Shown piece after piece: positions 37,407 through 46,317 of a stretch of 64,000 nt of DNA. The stretch lies in NCBI GenBank assembly GCA_002862125.1, contig PHSP01000001.1, positions 2,142,501 to 2,206,500 of the forward strand, read 5' to 3'. The DNA comes from Methylobacter sp. KS41. GTDB lineage: Bacteria; Pseudomonadota; Gammaproteobacteria; Methylococcales; Methylomonadaceae. The notes under the pieces were generated by a model. That model was not told the DNA's origin, searched no databases, and saw only the letters and a list, made by a program, of their open reading frames with translations. The first letter of the stretch is position 1; each line of letters opens with the position of its first letter. The position numbers were made by a program, and so were the translations under genes.

Positions 37407-39248
37407 TTAGTCGCCCTGTCCCGGCGGCACAATGTCCCAGCGAATCATCATTGCGTGGTCTTCATGCACCACGTTATGACAGTGCATGACATGCTTGCCG
37501 AGGAAGTCGCGCCAACGACTGAAGAATTTGACTTCCATGCCAGGCCCCAGCGATACCACATCCTTACGGGAATGAAGCACATCGTTTTTCTCTACCGGCT
37601 TGCCATTCACCTCGATAATCTGAAATTCCTCAAAGTGCGAATGGATAGGATGCACCCAGCTGTTACCTTCGTTACGCAGTGTCCAAATCTCCGCAGAGCC
37701 CTGTTCAATCTTGGCGTCGACACGATTCGGATCCATCAGACGGCCATTGATCGTAAACAGACCGTTGTCATAGTCGAATACAAAAGTCCGTTCGCGACGC
37801 ACTTCCTTCAAGTTGACGGCCGGCAGCTGACGCAGAGTATCCGGAATCCGGCTTGGGTCGCGTCCTTTGCTTTCAACAATGTCAAAACGCATGATCGGAT
37901 CACCTGGATCAAGGTCTCGGCCGTTTGGTCCGGCGCCGTCCTCCCGCATCGCTAACCGGTTCACTAAGTAAACATAATCGCCGGTTGAGAAGCTGGAAAA
38001 ATCGATGATGACATCATGGCGCTGCGCCACCCATACTTCGATATTTTCTTTAATTAGCGGTTCAGGCAGCATATTGCCGTCAGTGGATAATACGATGAAT
38101 TTTTCGCCCGGTTTCGCTGAATCGCCGGTCGAGCTCTCAGCCTTCAGGAACAGGTTGTAAAGCCTCGATGGACCGCCGTTCAAAATGCGGAAACGGTATT
38201 TGCGCCGCTCCACCCGGAAATAAGGCTGGATGATACGGTTGACGGTATAGCGGTCACCGATCATACCGAAGGTGGTATGCTGAGGCGAGACAGAGTTGTT
38301 CCATTGCTCCTTGAACTTCCAGGTTTCAATGGAATCGGTACCCGTAGCTCCGTCCTGAACGTTGCGGGAATTCAGGTCAAAATTTTTCGGATTGCCCAAT
38401 GACGCAGCTGGGTTGTTGAAGTCGAATATCACCTGACCGTTCCGGTCGAACTGGACGTCATGCAGCAACAAAGGCACGTCGTATTTGCCGCTCGGCAGGC
38501 GCGACGCCCCTTTGCGAGGATCGTTTTCGTTGTTTGAATCAAAATCGTCAAAATGCAGATAGAAACCCGACAGGCCGGCGTACACATTAGTCGCGGTGAA
38601 ATCGAGGCGGTGGTCGTGATACCATAGCGTATTCATGATCTCCCTCGGGTCGCCGCCCGCCGGATACATCGGATAGTGGTAATCCCAAAACTGGCCGGGA
38701 TCGAAGAAGTCCTGTGGAATGCCGTCGCTTTCTGAGGCTTGGTGGCCGTTGTGTCGGTGAATGGAGACCGAAGGCAGCGCGAAAGTGACATTACCGCTTC
38801 CGACCGGCGGCAAATTGTTGATACGACGGACCAGAACCGGTTCACCATAATTGGCATGGAAGGTTTCGCCCGGCGTTATGCCCTTGAAACCCCATCCCCA
38901 TGAGCCGTTGCTGTAGGGAGGATCAATATGATATTTCCATTGAAATTCGCTGATTACCTGGACGTAAAATTTTTTGGGCAGGAATTCACCATAGCGCTGA
39001 TGCGCTAGCGGGTCAATCGGCCCGCCTTGCGACTCCAGAACCGCTTGCGTTACCGGCTGCGCGATCGGACACACGAACAACGGCACGGTGAACGGCGTCA
39101 CCGGCGGGCTCGGTTCTGCGACTATACTAGGCCGGAAAGTTTCCGGAAAAATCAGACCGCTCTGAGGTACGTCAGCCTGAAGCACCTTCGATGCAGCACC
39201 GGTACCTGCCAAGGTAAGACCGAGCTTGATTGCGTCTCGTCTTTTCAT
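37407..39248 (-). CDS. Multicopper oxidase with Tat-type signal
   Basis: Three-cupredoxin-domain blue copper oxidase, 613 residues, exported by Tat (MKRRDAIKLGLTLAGTGAAS). All copper ligand blocks are present: HRH (164-166), HDH (211-213, WYHDHR), HPIHSH (533-538) and HCHNVVHEDHAM (His589, Cys590, His591, His595, axial Met600). It therefore should hold one type 1 and one trinuclear centre and reduce O2 to water. The layout (NGHQASESDGIPQDFF, NVYAGLSGFYLHFDD) is closest to the CotA/phenoxazinone synthase/bilirubin oxidase branch rather than CueO; no Met-rich segment is seen. Substrate could be Mn(II), Cu(I) or an organic. First gene of a five-gene operon; AGAGGA ribosome site. Confidence 0.92.
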   Translation of the reverse strand: MKRRDAIKLGLTLAGTGAASKVLQADVPQSGLIFPETFRPSIVAEPSPPVTPFTVPLFVCPIAQPVTQAVLESQGGPIDPLAHQRYGEFLPKKFYVQVISEFQWKYHIDPPYSNGSWGWGFKGITPGETFHANYGEPVLVRRINNLPPVGSGNVTFALPSVSIHRHNGHQASESDGIPQDFFDPGQFWDYHYPMYPAGGDPREIMNTLWYHDHRLDFTATNVYAGLSGFYLHFDDFDSNNENDPRKGASRLPSGKYDVPLLLHDVQFDRNGQVIFDFNNPAASLGNPKNFDLNSRNVQDGATGTDSIETWKFKEQWNNSVSPQHTTFGMIGDRYTVNRIIQPYFRVERRKYRFRILNGGPSRLYNLFLKAESSTGDSAKPGEKFIVLSTDGNMLPEPLIKENIEVWVAQRHDVIIDFSSFSTGDYVYLVNRLAMREDGAGPNGRDLDPGDPIMRFDIVESKGRDPSRIPDTLRQLPAVNLKEVRRERTFVFDYDNGLFTINGRLMDPNRVDAKIEQGSAEIWTLRNEGNSWVHPIHSHFEEFQIIEVNGKPVEKNDVLHSRKDVVSLGPGMEVKFFSRWRDFLGKHVMHCHNVVHEDHAMMIRWDIVPPGQGD

Positions 39249-39251
39249 TAA

Positions 39252-39971
39252 AGATTCCTCTCTATGCCGTTAAGTAGGCATTTAACTATATTATTATTTT
39301 AAAATATGGGTTATGATAAAATATCCAGCAAATATGTCTTAAGTTAATGTGCTACTCTAAAACGTTTGCAAAGACTTTGAATGTATAGACATAAAAGTTA
39401 TTGTTGTCAACGCGGCGATTTCGTGATTTTTTTACTGGCCGGACGATAGCCGGGTGACGGTCATCCAGGACCTGAACCTGGAGCCAACAAAGAAAAATCT
39501 CGTTTGTTGCACTTGATTGATTGTAACTACGAGGAAGACCATTGAGGCATTCGCACAGGATACGGATACGGACCCGAAAACATAACCCGGCTGCGCCGCA
39601 ATATAACAGGCATCATTAATCTGTTGCGGTTCAAAAAACGCCAGCTAATTCAAAATAACTCAGTTATTTGATTGCTTGAAGATGGCGAAATTTTCTTGCG
39701 CTGTTGATGGAGGAGTGAATAAATTTACCGTGGACCAGAAAAGGCATACATTATTTTCGACGAACCCTTCCGTCTAAAAGGCTCTTCTGAACGCGGACGC
39801 AAGGCTCGGAACGAACCGTACCGGCATTCAAGCGCCTTAGTACTTCGTGTGCTTTCGCTTTGATATAAGCACGAGGGAAATGCGGAAGCGCCGTTAAATC
39901 CACGCAAAATAACGGAAAGAGCCGGTGAAGTTAATACCACGTTAACGGCGTGATGAAAACCAGCGGCTTGA
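39252..39971. other. Non-coding region upstream of the multicopper oxidase operon
   Basis: About 720 bases separating the oxidase start from the end of the TPR lipoprotein gene. The first 170 are strongly AT-rich and should hold the oxidase promoter; a small hairpin ATGCC/GGCAT lies in the leader at about 39264-39282. A 107-codon minus-strand open frame (39725-40045) overlaps the lipoprotein gene and has no recognisable family; I do not accept it. Confidence 0.4.
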
Positions 39972-40745
39972 TTAAAACTTGTCTGCCGTGGCTCTGGCTT
40001 CTTTTGCTCCTGCAATGTCTCCTTGAATATCTCTCGCTCTGGCAACCAATAACCAGCTGTGTTTTTTCAGCTGTGTATCGCCGGAAGCCAATAACGCGGC
40101 TTTTTTTGCAAGATCTTCAGCCAAACGGGGTTTTGACTGTTTTAGTTTTAATAACGCAAGCTTGTAATACAAAGTCGCATTCCGGGGTTCTATTCTAATG
40201 GCCCGTTCGATCGTGGTCGTTGCTGACTCGATATCCCCTGATTTAGTGTCCTGGTTAGCCGCTAGAGCTAAAGCATTTACAGCCGGTGACAACGGCGCAA
40301 AAGTTTCTAATGGGGCAAAACTTGGCAGCTGTACCGGTGCAGGAGCCACCGGCTCCTGGATCTGGGAAGATGCTGGAGACTCCTGATCTGTTGGTGTAAG
40401 GCCTTGTTCAGACCCAACACCTTCCTGTCCCGGCTCCAGATCTTCCAGTCCCTGTTGCTGCTGCTCCGGCGTTAAAGGTTCAGGCTGTAATTCTTCTATC
40501 GGCGTTGTGACCGGCCCCATGCCCTGAAGCGGTTTTGTTTTGACCGTCCCGGAAGAGCCTTGGGCTGAGGGCTGAGCCGTTTTAGGTTTGGGTGTTTTCG
40601 GCTTCTGCAAGGAAGGCGCTGGTTTACTATAAACGGTTGCTCCGCTTCCATACACAGGCGCTGGGGGCTGAGAAGCAATAAATTCTGAGCATCCGGCAAG
40701 AAATGAAGCTAATGAACAAAGTAAAATAAGTCGTTTAATCGGCAT
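39972..40745 (-). CDS. TPR-containing lipoprotein
   Basis: Envelope lipoprotein of 257 residues. The signal peptide ends in a lipobox L-A-G-C (Cys19), followed by Ser, which favours outer-membrane sorting. Residues 20-150 are a Pro/Gln/Thr-rich low-complexity linker (KPKTPKPKT and similar). The C-terminal 110 residues hold two or three tetratricopeptide repeats (ALAANQDTKSGDIESATTTIERAIRIEPRNATLYYKLALLKL split across the first two). Such proteins often scaffold wall or secretion machinery. Stands alone on the minus strand. Confidence 0.78.
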   Translation of the reverse strand: MPIKRLILLCSLASFLAGCSEFIASQPPAPVYGSGATVYSKPAPSLQKPKTPKPKTAQPSAQGSSGTVKTKPLQGMGPVTTPIEELQPEPLTPEQQQQGLEDLEPGQEGVGSEQGLTPTDQESPASSQIQEPVAPAPVQLPSFAPLETFAPLSPAVNALALAANQDTKSGDIESATTTIERAIRIEPRNATLYYKLALLKLKQSKPRLAEDLAKKAALLASGDTQLKKHSWLLVARARDIQGDIAGAKEARATADKF

Positions 40746-40913
40746 GTGTTTTTAAAAATAGCTCTTGATCATAATTGACTGGTCAGCTGGAGTGAATTTA
40801 CTCATGAAGTTTACGATGCTGATTTTCCAGCAGGTTTAAACAGCCCTTGAGATTCGAAGGCAAATAAGTACAAACACTATTTATTGCACGATCCTGAACC
40901 GTTAAAAATATCA

Positions 40914-41399
40914 TTAGAACGGTATATCGTCATCAAAATCATCATAAGCGGGAGGCGACGGCGGCATGGAACCGGAATTATTCGGCTGCGCCGGCTGGTA
41001 GGCGGGCTTGGATGACGGCGCGGAATATCCTGGCTGCGGCTGATCGCCGCCAAACTCCGTAGTGCCGCCGCTGCGGCTGTCAAGCATGTTCATTGATTCA
41101 GCGACAATTTCGGTGGTGTAGCGATCCTGACCGTCCTGACCTTGCCATTTCTGTGTGCGAATACGCCCTTCAACATACACTTGACTGCCTTTCTTTAAAT
41201 ATTCACCGGCAATTTCAGCCAGCCGGCTAAAAAAAACCACCCTATGCCATTCGGTTTCTTCTTTTCGTTCACCCGTTTGCTTATCTTTCCAGCGCCTTGA
41301 TGTCGCCAGACGGATCGTTGCGACAGAGCCGCCGCTCGGCATGAAACGAACCTCGGGATCGGCGCCCAGCCTTCCTATTAACATTACTTTATTAAGCAT
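40914..41399 (-). CDS. ssb: Single-stranded DNA-binding protein
   Basis: Tetrameric OB-fold protein of 161 residues that coats ssDNA in replication, repair and recombination. OB domain 1-110 ([51 protein letters not shown]), then a Gly/Gln/Pro-rich linker and the acidic protein-docking tip DFDDDIPF. Preceded by TAGGAGA as ribosome site. Encoded alone, divergent from yaeQ. Confidence 0.97.
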   Translation of the reverse strand: MLNKVMLIGRLGADPEVRFMPSGGSVATIRLATSRRWKDKQTGERKEETEWHRVVFFSRLAEIAGEYLKKGSQVYVEGRIRTQKWQGQDGQDRYTTEIVAESMNMLDSRSGGTTEFGGDQPQPGYSAPSSKPAYQPAQPNNSGSMPPSPPAYDDFDDDIPF

Positions 41400-41468
41400 G
41401 TCTTCTCCTAAATTTTATTCTGTTTAATGATGATGACGCTTGCCGCCAAATCTTTAACAATATGGTAA

Positions 41469-41630
41469 TTATTCAGCCCCATTTTGCAACGGAAACCCTG
41501 CCGCCAGCGCCCCAGCCAATGCTTTATCTTCCGGAATGAAATAATGCAGGTCTGAATAATAAATCTCCAAGTTGGCATATAGTACCCGAACATGCTCTTT
41601 AAATTTAATAAAAATTACGCCATCTATCAT
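41469..41630 (-). CDS. Possible 53-residue protein upstream of ssb
   Basis: Open frame on the minus strand, MIDGVIFIKFKEHVRVLYANL onward, ending FPLQNGAE. Its composition is protein-like and it sits just upstream of ssb in the same direction, but it has no good ribosome site and I recognise no family. An alternative overlapping frame (41408-41593) is less convincing. It may be the 3' relic of a longer gene. Confidence 0.25.
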   Translation of the reverse strand: MIDGVIFIKFKEHVRVLYANLEIYYSDLHYFIPEDKALAGALAAGFPLQNGAE

Positions 41631-41723
41631 ATATAAGGTGATTTTCCAATGAAACTGCGAGGCAAAACACCGACCGCTAAAATCTGGTAAAATGGTTCAA
41701 TTAATTCAGACGAAACCGGTTCA

Positions 41724-42269
41724 ATGGCGCTTAAGTCAACAATTTACAAAGCAGAGTGTCAGATAGCCGACATTGACAGAGGCTATTACCAGACTCATAA
41801 CCTGACTATCGCGCTACACCCTTCCGAAACCGAAGAGCGCATGATGGTGCGTTTGCTTGCTTTTGTTGTAAATGCCCATGAACTTCTGCAATTTACCAAA
41901 GGCCTGAGCACCGATGATGAGCCCGAACTCTGGCAGCTAAGCCTGACCGGCGATATTGAACTCTGGATCGATGTCGGCATCCCCGATGAGAAACGCATCC
42001 GCAAGGCGACTAACCGTGCAGAAAAAGTGCTCATTTACACTTATGGCGGACGCAATAATGTATGGTGGAACCAGAACCAACACAAGCTGGAACGCTTTAA
42101 AAATCTAACCGTCGTTAACCTGCGCAAAGAGGCCAGCAATCAACTCGCTCTGCTGGTAAAACGCACCATGCAGTTACAAATCAGCATTCAGGATGGACAG
42201 ATTTGGATGAGCGACGATCTTAACACGGCTCATATAGAGCCGGAGATTTGGCTTAATTTAAGCACATAA
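41724..42269 (+). CDS. yaeQ: YaeQ family protein
   Basis: 181-residue cytoplasmic protein of the YaeQ family, which has a PD-(D/E)XK nuclease-like fold. Conserved segments are visible: ALKSTIYKAECQIADIDRGYY, SETEERMMVRLLAFVVNAHE, GLSTDDEPELWQLSLTGDIELW and DVGIPDEKRIRKA. In E. coli it was once proposed to affect RfaH-dependent expression; biochemical role not settled. Stands alone; the gap to ssb is about 320 bases and divergent. Confidence 0.92.
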   Translation: MALKSTIYKAECQIADIDRGYYQTHNLTIALHPSETEERMMVRLLAFVVNAHELLQFTKGLSTDDEPELWQLSLTGDIELWIDVGIPDEKRIRKATNRAEKVLIYTYGGRNNVWWNQNQHKLERFKNLTVVNLRKEASNQLALLVKRTMQLQISIQDGQIWMSDDLNTAHIEPEIWLNLST

Positions 42270-42385
42270 ACATCCACATACTACAAATCACGTAATTTTT
42301 ACTGTTGTTTTCCTTCGTGTCTTCGCGGTGAATTAATCTAACTTAACCAAACAATCTTTTTACCTTTACTCTTTGGAACAAAATC

Positions 42386-43972
42386 TTGATTTCTACAGCT
42401 AACATCACCATGCAGTTCGGGGCAAAACCCCTGTTTGAAAACGTCTCTGTCAAATTCGGCGACGGCAACCGTTACGGCCTGATAGGCGCGAACGGCTGCG
42501 GAAAATCCACCTTCATGAAAATATTAAGCGGCGAGTTGGAGCCGTCGGCCGGCAACGTCAGCATCAGCCCCAATGAGCGGCTCGGTAATTTACGTCAGGA
42601 TCAATTCGCCTATGAAGACCAACGCGTGCTGGACGTGGTGTTGATGGGACATGCCGAAATGTGGGCGGCGATGTCAGAGCGCGACGCCATCTACGCCAAC
42701 CTGGAGGCAACCGAAGACGACTACATGCATGCCGCTGAGCTTGAGTCGGTGTTCGCCGAGTATAACGGCTATACCGCAGAAGCCAGGGCCGGCGAACTAT
42801 TGCTGGGCCTGGACATTCCTTTGGAACAGCATAACGGCCCGATGAGCGCCGTAGCGCCTGGCTGGAAGCTGCGCGTCCTGCTGGCGCAGGCATTGTTCTC
42901 CAATCCGGATATCATGCTGCTTGATGAGCCGACCAACAACCTCGACATCAACACCATACGCTGGCTTGAAGACATCCTGAACCAGCGCGACTGCACCATG
43001 ATCATCATCTCACATGACCGCCATTTCCTGAACAGCGTCTGCACCCACATGGCCGATATGGATTACGGCGAGCTGCGCATTTATCCCGGCAACTACGACG
43101 ATTACATGATTGCGGTTACCGAGGTTCGCGAACGCCTGCTGGCTGGAAACGCCAAGAAAAAAGCCCAAATCGCCGAACTGCAAACGTTTGTCAGCCGCTT
43201 TTCTGCAAATGCCTCCAAAGCCAAGCAAGCCACCTCGCGCGCAAGGCAACTGGATAAAATCAAACTGGATGAAGTAAAGCCCTCCAGCCGCGTTAATCCG
43301 TTTATCCGCTTTGACCAAAGCAAAAAACTGCACCGCCTGGCGCTGGAAGTCGAAGGCTTGAGCAAAGGCTACGGCGGGGAACCGTTATTCAAAAATCTGA
43401 ACTTGATGGTTGCCGTCGGCGAGCGCGTCGCGGTTATCGGGCCTAACGGCATTGGTAAATCCACCTTATTACGCACCTTAGTCAGGGATTTAATGCCCGA
43501 TGCCGGTACAATTAAATGGTCGGAAAATGCTGAAGTAGGCTACTTTGCCCAGGATCATGCCGAGGATTTTGCCGAAGATATATCGCTCATCGAATGGATG
43601 GGACAATGGCGCAAAGAGACCGACGATGATCAAACCATACGCGGCACCCTGGGACGCTTATTGTTTTCAAACGATGAAATCTATAAATCCGTTAAAGTCA
43701 TCTCGGGCGGTGAACAAGGCCGCATGCTCTTCGGCAAGCTGATTCTGCAAAAGAACAACATCATGGTGCTGGACGAACCGACCAACCACCTCGACATGGA
43801 ATCCATTGAATCGCTGAATACCGCCCTGGATAACTACCCCGGCACCCTGATTTTCGTCAGCCATGACCGGGAGTTTGTGTCTTCCCTCGCGACCCGGATT
43901 ATCGAATTAACACCGACGGGCATAGTTGATTTTAATGGTAATTATGAGGACTATTTGAACAGCCAGGCGTAA
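42386..43972 (+). CDS. ybiT: ABC-F family ATPase YbiT
   Basis: Cytoplasmic ribosome-associated ABC-F protein of 528 residues with two ABC domains and no membrane part. Walker A motifs GANGCGKST (about 33-41) and GPNGIGKST; Walker [11 protein letters not shown] and [10 protein letters not shown]. The first signature is the YbiT-type VAPGWKLR, the second ISGGEQGR. The P-site tRNA-interaction linker lies between ([15 protein letters not shown]). The product follows E. coli YbiT almost residue by residue. The start is TTG at 42386. The last 30 codons are duplicated downstream. Confidence 0.94.
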   Translation: MISTANITMQFGAKPLFENVSVKFGDGNRYGLIGANGCGKSTFMKILSGELEPSAGNVSISPNERLGNLRQDQFAYEDQRVLDVVLMGHAEMWAAMSERDAIYANLEATEDDYMHAAELESVFAEYNGYTAEARAGELLLGLDIPLEQHNGPMSAVAPGWKLRVLLAQALFSNPDIMLLDEPTNNLDINTIRWLEDILNQRDCTMIIISHDRHFLNSVCTHMADMDYGELRIYPGNYDDYMIAVTEVRERLLAGNAKKKAQIAELQTFVSRFSANASKAKQATSRARQLDKIKLDEVKPSSRVNPFIRFDQSKKLHRLALEVEGLSKGYGGEPLFKNLNLMVAVGERVAVIGPNGIGKSTLLRTLVRDLMPDAGTIKWSENAEVGYFAQDHAEDFAEDISLIEWMGQWRKETDDDQTIRGTLGRLLFSNDEIYKSVKVISGGEQGRMLFGKLILQKNNIMVLDEPTNHLDMESIESLNTALDNYPGTLIFVSHDREFVSSLATRIIELTPTGIVDFNGNYEDYLNSQA

Positions 43973-44356
43973 GATGAACACCGAGCGGGACTGGGCTTAT
44001 AAAATCCGTCCAGCTCAAGGACATTCAAAATGTAGGGCGGGCAACGCTTTTCTGCCCACCTTTTTCATGCCATTGTTTTATCCCGCGTGGGCACAAAAAG
44101 CGTGCCCACCCTACCGGGCTTCGCTGGCGACCCGGATAATCGAATTAACCCCGGCTGGCATAGTTGATTTTAACGGTAATTATGAAGATTATTTGAACAG
44201 TCAGGCGTAAGATGAACACCGAGCGTGTCTGGGCTTATAAAATCCGTCCGGCTCAAGGACATACAAAATGTAGGGTGGGCAACGCTTTTCTGCCCACCTT
44301 TTTCATGCCATTGCTTTATCCCGCGTGGGCACAAAAAGCGTGCCCACCCTACCGGG
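43881..44356. repeat. 238-bp tandem repeat carrying the ybiT 3' end and a palindromic element
   Basis: Two head-to-tail copies, 43881-44118 and 44119-44356, aligned without gaps. Each has the last 29 sense codons and stop of ybiT, then a shared spacer (GATGAACACCGAGCG...) and an inverted-repeat module (TGTAGGGNGGGCAACGC...GCGTGCCCACCCTAC). In the coding part nine codons differ, eight of them synonymously (for example TCC/TCG, CTC/CTG, AAT/AAC, GAG/GAA); the only amino-acid change is Thr to Ala. The second coding copy has no start of its own and is not expected to be translated usefully. The inverted-repeat modules could act as terminators. Confidence 0.9.
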
Positions 44357-44427
44357 CTTGATGTTCTTGATAACATTCTTAGGTTTACTAAACCATAACA
44401 ACTATTAGCTCAGCAAGGAGAAAATGT

Positions 44428-44697
44428 ATGGGTGTGAGTGATGATTATGACGATAAACGTGACATAGCCATTCAATTACTGCTCCAGAAGAAGGTATTGG
44501 CGATTTGCCCTATACACACGGATGAAATAATTGGCGGGCAAAGCGAAGTTTTTGACGCTTATAAAATTGCTGCGTTTGCATATAAAAAAGGTGAGTATCC
44601 TCAGTTTGAGGACCAAAGAGAATTCACAGATTATTTAAAAGAAATTTATGATGAATTTGCTGATTGTGAATGCGGTATTTGTGGAAGCGCTTTTTAA
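44428..44697 (+). CDS. Small acidic protein of unknown function
   Basis: 89 residues, acidic, soluble, no family recognised. It has a predicted helical middle (DAYKIAAFAYKKGEYPQFEDQREFTDYLKEIYDEF split by a loop) and a C-terminal cysteine group C-E-C-G-I-C-G that could bind metal. A good AAGGAG ribosome site precedes the ATG at 44428. First of three small genes in the same direction, AT-rich relative to ybiT. Confidence 0.6.
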   Translation: MGVSDDYDDKRDIAIQLLLQKKVLAICPIHTDEIIGGQSEVFDAYKIAAFAYKKGEYPQFEDQREFTDYLKEIYDEFADCECGICGSAF

Positions 44698-44769
44698 TAC
44701 ATTTTGGGCGTACAAGGCCTAGCCTAGCTGTTTTGTATTCTATAATCAACTTTTGTTGGAGTTAAAAAA

Positions 44770-44988
44770 ATGCTTATATTCCTTAAATGTCTGCGGTTTA
44801 TCTTTGCTTTTGTTGTTGTTTGGGAAGTTCTTATGCTTTTACCTGTCCTATCCTATTTTGGCAACGGCGATATTGGTAGCGATGTAATGACTATGTTGTT
44901 TATAAAAATGTTTTTTTTAGTTCTTGCGGTCGTTGGCTGTTGGTTGCTAGGAAAACAAATAAAGAAGTTGAGATTAAAGAATCTATAA
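44770..44988 (+). CDS. Small two-helix membrane protein of unknown function
   Basis: 72 residues with two hydrophobic helices (about 8-28 and 44-62) and a basic tail (KQIKKLRLKNL), so the C-terminus is probably cytoplasmic. TTGGAG ribosome site before the ATG. No family recognised. Lies 72 bases after the small acidic protein gene. Confidence 0.55.
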   Translation: MLIFLKCLRFIFAFVVVWEVLMLLPVLSYFGNGDIGSDVMTMLFIKMFFLVLAVVGCWLLGKQIKKLRLKNL

Positions 44989-45066
44989 AAGGGGTTTGAC
45001 GTCCAACGGTACGAAAACGTACGTTAGCGTTCAAAGTGGGCTGACAAATTTCATAAGCGTCTAAAT

Positions 45067-45651
45067 ATGCGTTATATACTAAGTGCTTTAGTTTTTCTGG
45101 CTTTTTCCTCTATCTCATTTATCATCCATGCTCAAAATGACTGGATTACCTTCCGTAGCACTGAATTCAAGTTTCGATTCATATACCCGCCAACCTGGAA
45201 CCCTACAACACCACGCGGCCAAAATGTCCGAGGATCAATCATTCCAGCTCAAGGTTCTCCAATTGCGAACTGCAATATAGTCGTTCGAAAAATACCAGAG
45301 CTTACCGGATACTCTCAAAGCCAAATTAATGTAGATATTGAACAAAATCCATTCACCGCTCAAGATTGGGTCGAGACATTAGGAGATAAAGCGCCTGATA
45401 TCAAAATATTGAAGATGCAAAATGTTAAGGTGGATAACCAGCCCGCGCATTTCGCTCGTTTCCAATCTAGTTACGAAACAACTCAAGCCAAGATTTATGC
45501 TGAGGCCATGACATTTATTACGTTTACGCCTGGTTTGTTTTGGAATCTTAGCTGTGCAGGAATGGGTATGTCCCCACAAGAAGCACATCAGAGCTATGAG
45601 TATTGGAACTCTTCGTTTGATCGAATATTCAGCTCCTTTGTGTTTGAGTGA
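45067..45651 (+). CDS. Secreted protein of unknown function (PsbP/DUF1795-like fold suspected)
   Basis: 194 residues with a signal peptide (MRYILSALVFLAFSSISFIIHA, cleavage before QND). The mature part begins WITFRSTEFKFRFIYPPTWNP, a pattern of beta-strands and FxYPxxW seen in PsbP/DUF1795-type proteins, which is a weak basis for the call. Two cysteines (CNIVV and LSCAGM) may form a disulfide. Third of three small genes in the same direction. Confidence 0.55.
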   Translation: MRYILSALVFLAFSSISFIIHAQNDWITFRSTEFKFRFIYPPTWNPTTPRGQNVRGSIIPAQGSPIANCNIVVRKIPELTGYSQSQINVDIEQNPFTAQDWVETLGDKAPDIKILKMQNVKVDNQPAHFARFQSSYETTQAKIYAEAMTFITFTPGLFWNLSCAGMGMSPQEAHQSYEYWNSSFDRIFSSFVFE

Positions 45652-45713
45652 CCCGTAAGGATTCGCCTATAGGCAATCCACTATAGAGAACACGGTAAGG
45701 CGCATTCGCGTAG

Positions 45714-45743
45714 GGCGTCAATAGGCGATAGCCGTATTGCGCC
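45714..45743. repeat. REP-like imperfect palindrome
   Basis: GGCGTCAATA and TATTGCGCC pair around a short loop within a GC-rich patch (45650-45750) that also holds CGCCTATAGGCAA. This resembles dispersed 'ggcgcaata...tattgcgcc' palindromes. It sits between the convergent ends of the secreted-protein gene and the toxin gene. Confidence 0.45.
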
Positions 45744-45790
45744 GCATACCGGCCTTTCAAAAATTCGACGTATTACCAAATCATATCAGC

Positions 45791-46072
45791 TCACGTTTGA
45801 TAAACGTCATCATGACTACCCACATTGACCGGAATAATTTCCTTTTCCGTGATTATCAATTCCAGGGTTATACGATAGTTAATATTGATCGATACCGAAT
45901 GCAAAGCCGCCAACTTGCCTTTTAGCGGATGCAATCGAAGTGAAGGATGGTAAGGATTTTGAGCCAGCAACAGCAAGGTTTTGCGATATTGCTCTTTTAA
46001 TTCCGGATGTTGCCGTGCAAAGCGTTTGGCGCGTTTTTTATAGCTGCCGGTAAAGATTAAGGTGTAGCTCAT
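45791..46072 (-). CDS. RelE/YafQ-type toxin of a type II toxin-antitoxin system
   Basis: 93-residue basic protein of the RelE/ParE fold: SYTLIFTGSYKKRAKRFARQHPEL, LRLHPLKGKLAALHSVSIN, NYRITLELIITEKEIIPVNVGSHDDVY. The final GSHDDVY matches the YafQ/RelE-like mRNA interferase group (putative catalytic His and Tyr). It follows and overlaps the antitoxin gene by 4 bases (ATGA), the usual antitoxin-first arrangement. Confidence 0.83.
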   Translation of the reverse strand: MSYTLIFTGSYKKRAKRFARQHPELKEQYRKTLLLLAQNPYHPSLRLHPLKGKLAALHSVSININYRITLELIITEKEIIPVNVGSHDDVYQT

Positions 46073-46317
46073 TCGGCGAATAGCTCGGCCACATGTTGAT
46101 CAACGCTGTCTTTACTAAACCGGCCCGCTGCAACATCCTGTTGCGTCTCATACAGTGCAGCTTCAAGTTCCATTTCACGCAGGTAGTGATAGTGTTCGAT
46201 TTTCATCACTACAAAGCTTTCTTTGCCGCGCACGGTTATAACGGCTTCCAGCTGATTCGCAAGACTCTCTTCTAAACAGGCGATACCTTTGGTTTTTAAA
46301 TCGTTTGCTGTAATCAT
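46069..46317 (-). CDS. Phd/YefM-type antitoxin
   Basis: 82 residues from ATG 46317 (MITANDLKTKGIACLEESL), the likely start; an open frame reaches 46374. The N-terminal part has the Phd/YefM DNA-binding pattern (ITVRGKESFVVMKIEHYHYLRE), and the C-terminal tail (DVAAGRFSKDSVDQHVAELFA) would bind and neutralise the toxin. Expected to autoregulate the pair. Confidence 0.82.
   Translation of the reverse strand: MITANDLKTKGIACLEESLANQLEAVITVRGKESFVVMKIEHYHYLREMELEAALYETQQDVAAGRFSKDSVDQHVAELFAE

Noticed and set aside
39725-40045. 107-codon minus-strand open frame upstream of the oxidase
   Set aside because: Overlaps the end of the TPR lipoprotein gene, has no domain and no ribosome site.
44698-45066. 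Gaps between the three small genes looked at as integron attC sites (GTCCAAC and GTTAG near 45010-45035)
   Set aside because: The candidate core sites are only about 15 bases apart, the right one does not fit GTTRRRY, and no integrase gene is present.
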